NCBI RefSeq assembly: GCF_019402665.1
Contig: NZ_VSST01000022.1
Span: forward strand, 1 to 64,000
Length of the DNA stretch: 64,000 nt
Origin: Bradyrhizobium canariense
Lineage (GTDB): Bacteria > Pseudomonadota > Alphaproteobacteria > Rhizobiales > Xanthobacteraceae
Reading direction: 5' to 3'
Part shown: positions 9,538 through 18,897 of the stretch, one piece after another
Layout of the letters: each line of letters begins with the position of its first letter
Numbering within the stretch: the first letter of the stretch is position 1
Made by a program: the position numbers and the translations under genes
Notes under the pieces: generated by a model
Database searches by the model: none
Seen by the model: only the letters and a program-made list of their open reading frames with translations
What the model was told of the DNA's origin: nothing

Positions 9538-11018
9538 TTGCCCTCTCCCCGCGCGCGATGAACCAGCGCCGTCGTGCTGAAGCCCTGGAGAATGTCGACC
9601 AGCACGACCGTCCCGCCTGCGGCCTCGACGACCTCATGGCCGACCACCTGCTCGCGGGTGTAATCGCCCCCTTTGATCAGCGCGCTCGGCTTGATGCGGG
9701 TGATCAGGTCGATCGGCGTATCCTCATCGAAAATAACGACGAGATCGACGGCTTCGAGCGCCGCCAACACTTCCGCACGCGCTCGCTCGTCCTGAACGGG
9801 GCGGTCCGCGCCCTTCAGCCGCCGTACCGAGGCGTCGCTGTTCAGGCCAACGATCAGGCGGTCGCAGGCGGAGCGCGCCGCTGTCAGCACCTTGACGTGG
9901 CCGGGATGCAGGATGTCGAAGCAGCCATTGGTGAAGCCGACGCGCTGGCCTTGCTTCTTCCATTCCGCGAGCTGCGCGTCGAGCGCACCGGGCTCGAGCA
10001 CGATCTTCTCTTCGGCCGCGAGATAGGCATGCGGCAATATCTTTCGCTTCAGCTCCGCTGCACTCACGCTGGCGGTGCCCTGCTTGCCGACGGCGACGGC
10101 GGCCGCGGCACTGGCCATGCGGAGCGCCGTGTCCCAGTCCGCGCCGGTGGCGAGCGAGACCGCGAGCGCCGCGGCAACGGTGTCGCCGGCGCCGGAGACG
10201 TCGCGCACCTTGACGGGAAGCGCCGGAACGTGAACGGCGTCGCCTTTGCGCGGCACCAGCGTCATGCCGTGCTCGCCTTGCGTGACCAGGATCGCTTCGC
10301 AGTCGGCGAGCCGCATCACGTCCTCGCTGGCATCGACGATGCTCTGCGGCGTGTCGGCGCGGCTTCGGGTCGCTTCCGAAAATTCCTTGCGATTGGGCGT
10401 GAGCAGCGTCGCGCCGCGATAGATTGCCCAGTTCAGGCTCTTCGGATCGACGATCACGGGCTTGCCGAGCTTTCGGGCGGCGTCGATGGTGTGGCGGATG
10501 ACGCGGGCCGTCAGCACGCCCTTGGCATAGTCGGACAGCAGCACGATGTCCGCGCGCGCGATCTGCGGCAGGATCGCCTCGATCAGCTTGGTCTCGATCG
10601 TATCGGAGGCAGGCTGGGCCTGCTCCCAATCCGCACGCAGCATGTGCGTGGAAAAGTGCTCGGAGACGAAACGGACCTTTCGCGTGGTCGGGCGCGAGGG
10701 ATCGCACACCAGCACGGTTTCGATTGCACCCTGCTCCGCAAGCGTCGAGGCGAGCTGCCTTCCCGCATCATCCTCGCCGACGAGGCCGACGAAGATGCAG
10801 CGCGCGCCAAGCGCGGCGACGTTGCGCGCGACGTTGCCGGCGCCGCCGATATGGATCTCGCTGCGCTGGGCCGCGATGACTGGCGCCGGCGCTTCCGGCG
10901 AGATCCGCGACACCTCGCCATAGACGAACTCGTCCAGCATGATGTCGCCGATGCACAGCACCGTGCGGCCTGAGATGGCTTGTGCGAGGGCATCGAAATC
11001 GAGAATGGGCGTCGGCAT
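9534..11018 (-). CDS. hldE: Bifunctional heptose-7-phosphate kinase / heptose-1-phosphate adenylyltransferase
   Basis: 494 residues. Residues 1 to about 330 form a PfkB/ribokinase-type kinase with [14 protein letters not shown] and the anion-hole motif [14 protein letters not shown]. Residues 350-494 form a nucleotidyltransferase with [19 protein letters not shown]. It phosphorylates D-glycero-D-manno-heptose 7-phosphate at C1, and after GmhB dephosphorylation it adenylylates C1. HldD is encoded 11 bp upstream, and GmhB is encoded in the neighbouring waaF-gmhB unit. Both domains look complete. Confidence 0.96.
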   Translation of the reverse strand: MPTPILDFDALAQAISGRTVLCIGDIMLDEFVYGEVSRISPEAPAPVIAAQRSEIHIGGAGNVARNVAALGARCIFVGLVGEDDAGRQLASTLAEQGAIETVLVCDPSRPTTRKVRFVSEHFSTHMLRADWEQAQPASDTIETKLIEAILPQIARADIVLLSDYAKGVLTARVIRHTIDAARKLGKPVIVDPKSLNWAIYRGATLLTPNRKEFSEATRSRADTPQSIVDASEDVMRLADCEAILVTQGEHGMTLVPRKGDAVHVPALPVKVRDVSGAGDTVAAALAVSLATGADWDTALRMASAAAAVAVGKQGTASVSAAELKRKILPHAYLAAEEKIVLEPGALDAQLAEWKKQGQRVGFTNGCFDILHPGHVKVLTAARSACDRLIVGLNSDASVRRLKGADRPVQDERARAEVLAALEAVDLVVIFDEDTPIDLITRIKPSALIKGGDYTREQVVGHEVVEAAGGTVVLVDILQGFSTTALVHRARGEGK

Positions 11019-11029
11019 GGTGATGGGCC

Positions 11030-12010
11030 TCAGCGGAAGCGGTCGGGCCGGTCGAGATAATCCCCGACATAGGCCTTCACCGCGTCCTCGAGCGTCGTGA
11101 AACCTCCATTATAGCCGGCGCGGTGGAGGCGATCGACCTTGCTCTGGGTGAAATACTGGTAGCTGCCGCGGATCTGCTCGGGCATGTCGATGTATTCGAT
11201 GTTGGGGCTGGCGCCGAGCGCGGCATAAGCCGCCAGCATCAGGTCCTTGAAGCTGCGCGCTTTGCCGGTGCCGACATTGAAGATGCCGGACACCGAGGGC
11301 GTCGCCAGCAGCCACATGATCACGCGCACGACGTCGTCGACATAGATGAAATCGCGGCGCTGATCGCCATCGGCAATGCCCTCGCGATGCGACTTGAACA
11401 ATTGCACGACGCGACCGGCTTTGACGTCGTCGAAGCGGCGCGCCAGCACGCTCATCATCGAGTTCTTGTGGTATTCGTTGGGGCCGAACACGTTGAAGAA
11501 TTTCAGCCCGGCCCATTGCGGCGGCAGCTTCGCGCCGTTCGCTGCGCGCTCGGCGACGGCGAGATCGAACAGGTGCTTGCTCCAGCCGTAGAGATTCATC
11601 GGCCGCAATTTCTTCAGCGCAGAGACTGAGGCGTCATCGTCAAATCCCGCCTCGCCGTCGCCATAGGTCGCCGCCGAAGAGGCGTAGATCAACGGCACCG
11701 CATTCGCCGTGCACCAGTCCAGGAGGCGCATCGATAGGCGGAAGTTGGTCTCGAACACCAGGTCGCCGTCGGTCGCGGTGGTCGCGGAAATCGCCCCGAG
11801 ATGGATCACGGCATCGAGCTTGCGGTCCTTCAGCCAGTCGGGAAGCTCGGCCGGCGGCACGACATCCATAAGCTGCCGTTTGGCGAGGTTGCGCCATTTG
11901 CCCTCGTTGCCGAGGAAATCGCAAACGACGACTTCGCTGCGGCCGGCCTCGTTCAGCGCGGCGACGACATTCGATCCGATAAAACCGGCCCCGCCGGTCA
12001 CCAGCAACAT
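11030..12010 (-). CDS. hldD: ADP-L-glycero-D-manno-heptose 6-epimerase
   Basis: A 326-residue extended SDR. It has the N-terminal NADP-binding [11 protein letters not shown], a YASSAATYG serine motif, and YGWSK as the catalytic YxxxK. It also has the [11 protein letters not shown] segment shared by HldD proteins. It converts ADP-D,D-heptose to ADP-L,D-heptose for the LPS inner core. It is the first gene of the hldD-hldE-waaL-CapD minus-strand series and diverges from waaF across 173 bp that must hold both promoters. Confidence 0.96.
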   Translation of the reverse strand: MLLVTGGAGFIGSNVVAALNEAGRSEVVVCDFLGNEGKWRNLAKRQLMDVVPPAELPDWLKDRKLDAVIHLGAISATTATDGDLVFETNFRLSMRLLDWCTANAVPLIYASSAATYGDGEAGFDDDASVSALKKLRPMNLYGWSKHLFDLAVAERAANGAKLPPQWAGLKFFNVFGPNEYHKNSMMSVLARRFDDVKAGRVVQLFKSHREGIADGDQRRDFIYVDDVVRVIMWLLATPSVSGIFNVGTGKARSFKDLMLAAYAALGASPNIEYIDMPEQIRGSYQYFTQSKVDRLHRAGYNGGFTTLEDAVKAYVGDYLDRPDRFR

Positions 12011-12183
12011 TCCAACTTCCCTGCCAGATTTTGCCTGCCCAAAGTTTTGCGGCCCGGTTCTGCCCTAGCGCATGATCCGCCAAAGTGTAAGCGGTTTTGG
12101 GATTGCCGCTCAGCCGGCTTTACCTGCCGGCCCAGAGGGGCTAACCGAACCGGCACATCAGCGCGCCTCGGTCTTATTAAAGA

Positions 12184-13254
12184 ATGAACCAAGATTCACA
12201 ACTTAGTGGCGAGGCAGAGCGGGGCGACACGCGCCCGATCCTGATCGTCCCCTACATGTGGATCGGCGATTTCGTGCGGAATCACACCGTCGTGCGGGTC
12301 CTGAACGAGCGCTGGCCGAACCGGCCGGTCGATCTGCTCACGACCTCCTTGTGCGCGCCCCTGGTCGATTACATGCCCGGCGTGCGCGATGCGATCGTCT
12401 GGGACCTGCCGCGCGGCCGGCTCGCCGTGGGCCGCCAGCTCGGCCTGGCGAAGCTCCTGCGCGAGCGGAACTACGGCACCGCCCTGGTGCTGCCCCGGAC
12501 CTGGAAGGCTGCCATTGCGCCTGCGCTGGCCGGCATCCCCGAAAGGATCGGCTTCGTCGGCGAGTTCCGGTTCGGCCTGCTCAACCGCTGGCGCTGGGGT
12601 GAGAAGAAGCTGCCCCGCTTCATCGACAAGAACGCCGCCCTCGCCCAGCCCGATGGAGCCCCGCTGCCGGCGGAATGGCCGGTGCCGCAATTGCGGGTCC
12701 CGGCCGAGGACATCGTCCGCTGGCGGCAGGCCAACGGCTTGAGCACAGGCGCCGCGGTGGCGCTGGCTCCCGGCTCGGTCGGCGCTTCAAAGCGCTGGAC
12801 CTACTATCCCGAGGCCGCCCGCTTGCTCGCCGAGCGCGGCCTTGAAGTCTGGGTTGTCGGCGGCCCCGGGGAAAGGGGCCTGGCCCAGGAGATCGTCGCG
12901 GCCGGCGGCCCGGCGGTCCGGGACCTCACCGGCAATGATCTGCGCAACGGCGTGCTGGCCATGGCTGCAGCCGGCGTCGCGATGTCCAACGATTCCGGCT
13001 TGATGCACATCGCAGCCGCCCTGGGCACGCCGACCATGGGCATCTTCGGCCCGACCAGCCCCTACCTCTGGGCCCCCCTCAACGGCCTCGCCGCGACCGT
13101 AGTCCAGGACAAGAGCGTGCTCTCCTGCCAGCCCTGCCAGAGCACGATCTGCAAGATGAACGACCACCGCTGCATGCGAGATATCGCGGCGCACGACGTG
13201 GTCGAGACCGCAAAAGACGTGCTTGCGAGGACGCAGGGACTTGGAAATGTCTGA
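12184..13254 (+). CDS. waaF: ADP-heptose--LPS heptosyltransferase II (GT9)
   Basis: A 356-residue GT9 enzyme that adds heptose to the LPS inner core at the cytoplasmic face. Characteristic features are [10 protein letters not shown] near the start, the [18 protein letters not shown] donor-site loop, [16 protein letters not shown], and the C-terminal heptose-site stretch [13 protein letters not shown] cysteine-rich tail ([17 protein letters not shown]) is also typical of WaaF proteins. Its end overlaps gmhB by 8 bp. It supplies the acceptor for the rest of the core built by the neighbouring genes. Confidence 0.93.
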   Translation: MNQDSQLSGEAERGDTRPILIVPYMWIGDFVRNHTVVRVLNERWPNRPVDLLTTSLCAPLVDYMPGVRDAIVWDLPRGRLAVGRQLGLAKLLRERNYGTALVLPRTWKAAIAPALAGIPERIGFVGEFRFGLLNRWRWGEKKLPRFIDKNAALAQPDGAPLPAEWPVPQLRVPAEDIVRWRQANGLSTGAAVALAPGSVGASKRWTYYPEAARLLAERGLEVWVVGGPGERGLAQEIVAAGGPAVRDLTGNDLRNGVLAMAAAGVAMSNDSGLMHIAAALGTPTMGIFGPTSPYLWAPLNGLAATVVQDKSVLSCQPCQSTICKMNDHRCMRDIAAHDVVETAKDVLARTQGLGNV

Positions 13255-13777
13255 CGGCCGCGCGGCGAAGCCCGCCGCATTCCTCGATCGCGACGGCGTC
13301 ATCAACCGTGACGATGGTTATATCGGCACGCAAGACCGCATCCGCTGGATGCCCAATATTGCCAGGGCCATTCGCCGCCTCAACGAGGCCGGCTATTGGG
13401 TATTCGTCTTCACCAACCAGTCCGGAGTAGCGCGCGGCCTCTTCACCGAAGCCGATGTGAACCGGCTGCATGGCTGGATGCGCGCCGAGCTCGCCCGTGA
13501 CAGCGCGCAGATCGATGACTTCCGCTTCTGTCCATACCATCCGCAAGGAACGGTCGCCGGCTACATCGGAGAGCATGATTGGCGCAAGCCCGCACCCGGT
13601 ATGTTGCGCGATCTCGTCCAGCACTGGCCGGTGCAACTCGACAGCAGCTTCGTAATCGGAGATCAGGCCCGGGACATCGAGGCCGGCAAGGCGTTCGGAC
13701 TGCCGGGCTTTCTCTTTCCAGGCGGCGACCTCGACGCGTTCGTGACCGAGGTGCTCGCCCGGACCAAACGACCGTAG
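13247..13777 (+). CDS. gmhB: D-glycero-beta-D-manno-heptose 1,7-bisphosphate 7-phosphatase
   Basis: About 176 residues, HAD superfamily (histidinol-phosphatase-like group). It has the nucleophile motif [11 protein letters not shown], the [12 protein letters not shown] motif II, zinc-loop-like residues around CPYHP, a KPAPGM lysine motif, and [12 protein letters not shown] as the terminal aspartate motif. A TTG at 13223 would extend it by eight residues, but the ATG at 13247 fits better and overlaps waaF by 8 bp. It removes the 7-phosphate between the two HldE reactions. The isomerase GmhA that starts the pathway is not in this window. Confidence 0.92.
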   Translation: MSDGRAAKPAAFLDRDGVINRDDGYIGTQDRIRWMPNIARAIRRLNEAGYWVFVFTNQSGVARGLFTEADVNRLHGWMRAELARDSAQIDDFRFCPYHPQGTVAGYIGEHDWRKPAPGMLRDLVQHWPVQLDSSFVIGDQARDIEAGKAFGLPGFLFPGGDLDAFVTEVLARTKRP

Positions 13778-13999
13778 ACGCGGCGATCCGGCGGGACATG
13801 GAGTCGAGAAAGAACGTCAACGGGTGCCGTGCCGGAGTGTATCCCCGGGGGGTCGCGCACAATCTGCAATGCCGTCTACTTGCAGTGTCTCGTCCGACGG
13901 CTCAAACAAGTTCGTAAATCCGCACTTGCATTGCGCAGGCCGCCAAGCCATTGATTCCGCTGCCCGGCTAGTGCATGGGGATATATTTTCTCCGCTCGC

Positions 14000-15073
14000 T
14001 CAGAGCAGTGGCCGATAGACCTCACCGATCCGGGCCGCCTCGGCATCGAGGCTGAATCGTTCGAGCACCCGTGCCCTCCCGCGCTCGCCCATAGCGATCG
14101 CAGTGGCCACGTCACGCATCAGCGGTTCGACCGCTGCAGCCAGCGCATCGGCATCACCGGTCGGGATCAGCACGCCTGTCACGCCATCCTCGACCACGAG
14201 TTCGGCCGCGCCGGCCCGCGCGGCGACCAGCGCGCTGCCGGCCGCCATCGCCTCGATCAACGTCAGGCCAAAACCTTCGTTGCGCGAGGTGAAGGCGTAG
14301 ATCGTCAGCCGTTGATACCAGCGCTGCACGTCTTCGATCGGCAGCTCGCCAGTGATGACGATGCGCGATTGCAGACCGGCGGCCTCGATCCGCTTCTTCA
14401 GGTCGTTTGCGAAAGCGGTTTGCTCGGGTGTGACCTGGCCGACGATGATTGCGGTGAAATCCGGATAGCGCGGCAGCAAGCGGCACATCGCATCGACGAA
14501 CACATCGGTGCCCTTCTGCGCACGCACGCGGCCGAAGCAGCCGATCGCGTAGCGGCCCGGCAGCGCGGTTTCCGCGAAGGCAGCAGTGCGGTCGAGCGGC
14601 GGCGCATAGATTTCGGTATCGACGCCGTGCGGAATCACCGTCGCCTTCACCTTCAGGAACGAGGCCGAAAGATCTGATGTCGCGATGATCGCGTCCATGC
14701 GCCGGATCAGCCAGCGCGTGATCCAGCTATGATGGCGCTGTGCCGCCGAGGTAAAGACGAGCTTGAGCGGCCAGCCGAGCGCGCGCAACAGCACACCCGC
14801 GATCATCTCGTTGTTGCGGCGCGCGTGCCAGATCACCGGCGCCTTGCGGCGCCACAATCCCAGGAGATCGGCACCGCCCAGGCGCCCGATGCCCTCCGGC
14901 GCGTCGGAGCCGAACCACGCGGCGCGAAACAGCTTTGCCAGCCGCGGCGCCACCATCCGATTGGTCGCGGTGACCCCGGAATAGCGCCTGTGCAGATTTG
15001 GCACGATCACTTCGAGATCGCTTGGGGAATTCGCCACGTCACGCTCCGTTTCGAAAGTCCCTATACGCAACAT
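14000..15073 (-). CDS. lpsB: LpsB-like family 4 glycosyltransferase of the LPS core
   Basis: 357 residues with GT-B architecture. The N-terminal VIVPNLHRRYSGVTATN resembles the opening of rhizobial LpsB core mannosyltransferases. The C-terminal half has the GT4 donor motif: FTSRNEGFGLTLIEAMAAGSALVAAR, with the conserved E-x7-E pair. IGCFGRVRAQKGTDVFVDAM is a typical linker. It would act on lipid A-core in the cytoplasm. It is convergent with gmhB across 222 bp and divergent from galE across 89 bp. The GT4 call is firm; the LpsB assignment is by resemblance and context. Confidence 0.82.
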   Translation of the reverse strand: MLRIGTFETERDVANSPSDLEVIVPNLHRRYSGVTATNRMVAPRLAKLFRAAWFGSDAPEGIGRLGGADLLGLWRRKAPVIWHARRNNEMIAGVLLRALGWPLKLVFTSAAQRHHSWITRWLIRRMDAIIATSDLSASFLKVKATVIPHGVDTEIYAPPLDRTAAFAETALPGRYAIGCFGRVRAQKGTDVFVDAMCRLLPRYPDFTAIIVGQVTPEQTAFANDLKKRIEAAGLQSRIVITGELPIEDVQRWYQRLTIYAFTSRNEGFGLTLIEAMAAGSALVAARAGAAELVVEDGVTGVLIPTGDADALAAAVEPLMRDVATAIAMGERGRARVLERFSLDAEAARIGEVYRPLL

Positions 15074-15162
15074 TAAGCATAGTGACCAGTTCAGCCGCGC
15101 CGATACCCACTCTTCACCACGTAAACGTTAGGTTGGAGCGTTGATCGAAGACGGGTGAGATC

Positions 15163-16176
15163 ATGACTGTGCTTGTCACCGGCGGTGCCGGCTACATCGG
15201 AAGCCACACGGTTCTGGCGCTGGCGGAAGCCGGCGAGGACGTCGTCGTGATCGACGATCTCTCCACCGGTTTCTCGGCCTATCTGCCCGAAGGCGTGCCG
15301 CTGTTCATTGGCGATGCCGGCGACGAGAACCTGCTCGAAGGCGTGATCGCCCAGCACAACATCGAGAGCATCATCCATTTCGCGGGCTCGGTGGTCGTGC
15401 CGGATTCGATGCGCGATCCGCTCGGCTATTACCGCAACAATTTCACGACCGCGCGCAACCTCCTCAACGTCGCGGTCAAGCGCGGCATCGACCGCTTCAT
15501 CTTCTCCTCGACCGCGGCGGTCTACGGCGATCCGGACCAGGTGCCGGTGCCCGAGCATGCGCCGACACGGCCATTGTCGCCCTACGGGTCGTCGAAGCTG
15601 ATGACCGAGATCATGCTGCACGACGTCGCCGCCGCCTACGGCATGCAATACGTGACCTTGCGCTATTTCAACGTTGCGGGTGCCGATCCGCAGGCCCGTA
15701 TCGGCCTTGCCACCGTCGGCGCCACGCACCTGCTCAAGATCGCGGTGGAAGCCGCGACCGGCCAGCGCGCTAAGATCGACGTGTTCGGCACCGACTATCC
15801 GACCCAGGACGGCAGCTGCATTCGCGACTTCATCCATGTCACGGACCTGTCGCAGGCGCATCGCTCGGCGCTCGCTTATTTGCGCAACGGCGGCGCCTCG
15901 ACGACGCTCAATTGCGGCTATGGCCGCGGCTATTCGGTGCTGGAGACCATCGACGCGGTACGGCGTGTCTCGGGCCGCAGCTTCGCCGTGCAATACGCCC
16001 CGCGCCGGCCCGGCGACATCATGACCATGGTCGCCGACACCAGTCGCATCCGCGGCCTGCTCGACTGGAAGCCGCAATACGACGACCTCGAGACCATCGC
16101 GGCGCACGCGCTGGCGTGGGAGGACAAGCTGTTCCGCGAGCGCCACGGCGAGCTCCGCCACGCCGCCTCGGCCTAG
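15163..16176 (+). CDS. galE: UDP-glucose 4-epimerase
   Basis: A 337-residue SDR epimerase interconverting UDP-glucose and UDP-galactose. Visible are the NAD motif VTGGAGYIGSH, IIHFAGSVVVPDS, the FSSTAAVYG serine motif, and YGSSK (YxxxK). The late GTDYPTQDGSCIRDFIHVTDL is diagnostic for GalE. A good Shine-Dalgarno-like GGTGAG sits just before the ATG. It probably feeds galactose-containing surface polysaccharide. A 7-bp-arm hairpin lies 15 bp beyond the stop. Confidence 0.95.
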   Translation: MTVLVTGGAGYIGSHTVLALAEAGEDVVVIDDLSTGFSAYLPEGVPLFIGDAGDENLLEGVIAQHNIESIIHFAGSVVVPDSMRDPLGYYRNNFTTARNLLNVAVKRGIDRFIFSSTAAVYGDPDQVPVPEHAPTRPLSPYGSSKLMTEIMLHDVAAAYGMQYVTLRYFNVAGADPQARIGLATVGATHLLKIAVEAATGQRAKIDVFGTDYPTQDGSCIRDFIHVTDLSQAHRSALAYLRNGGASTTLNCGYGRGYSVLETIDAVRRVSGRSFAVQYAPRRPGDIMTMVADTSRIRGLLDWKPQYDDLETIAAHALAWEDKLFRERHGELRHAASA

Positions 16177-16190
16177 ATTCCATTCCAGCG

Positions 16191-16210
16191 CAAGCCCTTA
16201 ATTGGGCTTG
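16191..16210 (+). terminator. Hairpin after galE
   Basis: CAAGCCC and GGGCTTG form a 7-bp stem around a TTAATT loop directly after galE. There is no T-run, so termination would be weak. It may only attenuate read-through into the ABC exporter gene. Confidence 0.35.
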
Positions 16211-16294
16211 AAAAGCGCGGGCTTAGCGGGCACAGAGGCCGTTCGATCCCTGACGCGCGGGCAGGCTTATTCCTGTGCCGTCAATGGACTGCGG

Positions 16295-18097
16295 ATGGCT
16301 CAGTTTCCAAAGAAAATCACCGACGATCCCTATGCGGCAGCGGTGCTGATTCGCCGCCTGGTCACGGAACAGGGGATCATCTACTGGCGGCGCTACCTCG
16401 TCGCCTTCGCGCTGATGGCGCTTGCCGCCGGATCGACCGCGGGCGCGACCTACGTGCTCGGCCAGGTCATCAACCAGGCCTATGTCGACAAGAACATCCC
16501 GGGCATCGCGATGTTCTCGGGCATCACGGTGATCCTGCTCTTCATCAAGGGCGTGGCGACCTACGGCCACATGGTGATCCTGACCAAGATCTCCAACGCG
16601 ATCCTCGCCACCAACCAGCGCCAGCTGTTCGCCAAGCTGATGCGCGAGAGCGTCGGCTTTTTCTCCGAGCGGCATTCGTCGGAATTTCTGGCACGGCTGA
16701 CGGCCGGCGCGAAGTCCATCACCGATGTCCTCAACATGCTGGTCAACGCGGTCGGGCGCGACCTCATGATGCTGCTCGCCATGATCGGCGTGATGGTGTG
16801 GCAGGATCCGGTGATGTCGTTCATCGGCCTCGTCGCCGTGCCGCCGGCGATGCTGGTGCTGCGCAAGCTGGTCAAGCGCATCAAGGGGCTCGCCTACAAC
16901 CAGTTCACCGGCACCGCCGACATCCTGGAGACGATGCAGGAATCGCTGCAGGGCATCCGCACGGTGAAAGCGTTCACGCTCGAAGACACCATGCAGACCC
17001 GCATCAACGAGAACATCGCGATCGTCGAGCGCAACGCCAACAAGATGGCCCGCGTCGCCAACCGCTCCAATCCGCTGATGGAGATGCTCGGCGGCTTCGC
17101 CGTCGCGGGCTGCCTGCTCTATGGCGGCTATAGCGTGGTCGCGCTCAACGCCACGCCTGGCGCATTCTTTTCCTTCATGACCGCGTTCCTGATGGCGACC
17201 GAGCCGGCCAAGCGGCTGGCGCGGCTCAACATCGACCTCAACAGCCAGCTCGTCGGCGCCCGCATGCTGCTGGAAGTCGTCGACAGCCCCGCGAGCGAGC
17301 ATTCCGACGACGACAAGCTGGCGCTGAAACTGTCGACTGCACGCATCGAGCTGCGTGACGTCAGCTTCTCCTATCGTAGCGGTGAGGCCGTGCTCAACCG
17401 CATGAGCTTTGTTGCCGAGCCCGGCAAGGTCACAGCATTGGTCGGCCCCTCCGGCGGCGGCAAATCGACCGTGCTGGGGTTGCTGCTGCGCTTTTACGAG
17501 GTGACGCAAGGCGACATCGTGATCGACGGCCAGTCGATCGGCGCCGTCTCGCGAAAATCGCTGCGGGCCCAGACCGCCTATGTCGGCCAGGACGTCTACC
17601 TGTTCCGCGACACCATCCGCAACAACATCGCCTTCGGCCGCGCGGGCGCAACCGAAGAACAAATCATCGATGCTGCGAAAGCAGCCTGCGCGCATGATTT
17701 CATCATGGGCTTCCCGCTCGGCTACGACACGCCCGTCGGCGAGCACGGCACGCAACTGTCCGGCGGCCAGCGCCAGCGCATCGCGGTCGCGCGCGCGCTG
17801 ATCAAGAACGCGCCGATCATCCTGCTCGACGAAGCCACCGCCGCGCTCGATTCCGAGTCCGAGCGGCAGGTGCAGGAGGCGATCGAGCATCTTTGCCAGA
17901 ACCGCACCACAATCGTGATCGCGCATCGCCTGCACACCATCATGCATGCCGATGCGATCCTGGTGGTCGAGGGCGGCGAGATCGTCGAGCAGGGCCGGCA
18001 TGACGAGCTGCTCCGCCGCGGCGGGCGCTACGCCTCCTTCTTCCGCCTGCAACATCACGACGCCGGCGCTCTGGCGCCGATCAGCACAACCGCATAG
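16295..18097 (+). CDS. ABC transporter with fused permease and ATPase (MsbA-like exporter)
   Basis: About 600 residues. It has an N-terminal six-helix exporter domain followed by a nucleotide-binding domain with Walker A GPSGGGKST, Q-loop AYVGQDVYLF, signature LSGGQRQRIAVARAL and Walker B IILLDEATAALD, then the H-loop IAHRLHT. A TTG start at 16202 would add 31 residues. The ATG at 16295 (MAQFPKK) gives the normal exporter length. It is half of a homodimer and likely moves lipid A-core or another lipid across the inner membrane, as MsbA does. The LPS-rich surroundings support this, but the substrate is not proven. Confidence 0.92.
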   Translation: MAQFPKKITDDPYAAAVLIRRLVTEQGIIYWRRYLVAFALMALAAGSTAGATYVLGQVINQAYVDKNIPGIAMFSGITVILLFIKGVATYGHMVILTKISNAILATNQRQLFAKLMRESVGFFSERHSSEFLARLTAGAKSITDVLNMLVNAVGRDLMMLLAMIGVMVWQDPVMSFIGLVAVPPAMLVLRKLVKRIKGLAYNQFTGTADILETMQESLQGIRTVKAFTLEDTMQTRINENIAIVERNANKMARVANRSNPLMEMLGGFAVAGCLLYGGYSVVALNATPGAFFSFMTAFLMATEPAKRLARLNIDLNSQLVGARMLLEVVDSPASEHSDDDKLALKLSTARIELRDVSFSYRSGEAVLNRMSFVAEPGKVTALVGPSGGGKSTVLGLLLRFYEVTQGDIVIDGQSIGAVSRKSLRAQTAYVGQDVYLFRDTIRNNIAFGRAGATEEQIIDAAKAACAHDFIMGFPLGYDTPVGEHGTQLSGGQRQRIAVARALIKNAPIILLDEATAALDSESERQVQEAIEHLCQNRTTIVIAHRLHTIMHADAILVVEGGEIVEQGRHDELLRRGGRYASFFRLQHHDAGALAPISTTA

Positions 18098-18132
18098 AGT
18101 TCCTTTCACCTCAAGAGCAGCGAGATCGCACC

Positions 18133-18834
18133 ATGAACGCCGCCTCCTACGTCATCCCGCTTCCGACCCAGGCCTCGCTTCCCGTCGTCGGGGAAAGCGG
18201 CCGTTATCCCGTGCGCCGCATCTGGTGCGTTGGCCGCAACTATCTCGAGCACATCCGCGAGATGGGCAATGACGAGCGCGCCCCGCCGTTCTTCTTCGCC
18301 AAGCACGCCGACATGCTGGTGCCGGACGGCGCCACCATTCCCTATCCGCCGCTGACAAAGGACTTGCATCACGAGGTCGAGCTGATCGTCGCGATGAAGA
18401 GCGGCGGCCTCAACATTCCCGCCGAGAAGGCGCTCGACCATGTCTACGGCTATGCCGTCGGCATCGATTTGACCCGCCGCGACCTGCAGATCGCCTCGCG
18501 CAAGAAGGAGCGTCCGTGGGAGGTCGGCAAGTCGTTCGACTATTCGGCGCCTTGCTCCGCGGTGCAGCCGGCATCGAAGATCGGCCACCCCGCCAAGGGC
18601 AAGATCTGGCTCACGGTCAACGGCAAGGAGGCGCAGAAGGGCGACCTCACCGAGCTGATCTGGAATGTGCCCGAGATCATCTGGCAACTCTCGCAGCAGG
18701 TGAAGCTCGCCGCCGGCGACATTATCATGACGGGCACGCCGGCCGGCGTGTCGCAGCTCCAGCCGGGCGACAAGCTCGAATGCGGCGTCGACGGCGTCGG
18801 CACGCTGAAGGTGAGCATCGGTCAGCCGGAATAA
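18133..18834 (+). CDS. Fumarylacetoacetate hydrolase family protein
   Basis: 233 residues, the short form of the FAH fold. Signature elements are WCVGRNYLEH near residues 32-41, the metal-binding HHEVELIV (E-x-E), GIDLTRRDLQ for the third acidic ligand, and the late IIMTGTPAGVS. Family members include acylpyruvases, oxaloacetate decarboxylases and 2-hydroxyhepta-diene-dioate isomerases, so the substrate is uncertain. It ends just before a strong terminator. It has no obvious link to the LPS genes and looks like an independent housekeeping or catabolic gene. Confidence 0.9.
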   Translation: MNAASYVIPLPTQASLPVVGESGRYPVRRIWCVGRNYLEHIREMGNDERAPPFFFAKHADMLVPDGATIPYPPLTKDLHHEVELIVAMKSGGLNIPAEKALDHVYGYAVGIDLTRRDLQIASRKKERPWEVGKSFDYSAPCSAVQPASKIGHPAKGKIWLTVNGKEAQKGDLTELIWNVPEIIWQLSQQVKLAAGDIIMTGTPAGVSQLQPGDKLECGVDGVGTLKVSIGQPE

Positions 18835-18860
18835 GGCTGAGCTCGAGATCACGGGACAGC

Positions 18861-18891
18861 AAAGCCCCGGGCATCGCGTCCGGGGCTTTTT
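18861..18891. terminator. Rho-independent terminator between FAH-family gene and MFS gene
   Basis: A perfect 10-bp stem (AAAGCCCCGG / CCGGGGCTTT) with a 9-nt loop, ending in a T-run on the plus strand and preceded by AAA for the opposite strand. It can serve both convergent genes. Confidence 0.85.
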
Positions 18892-18897
18892 GCGGAT

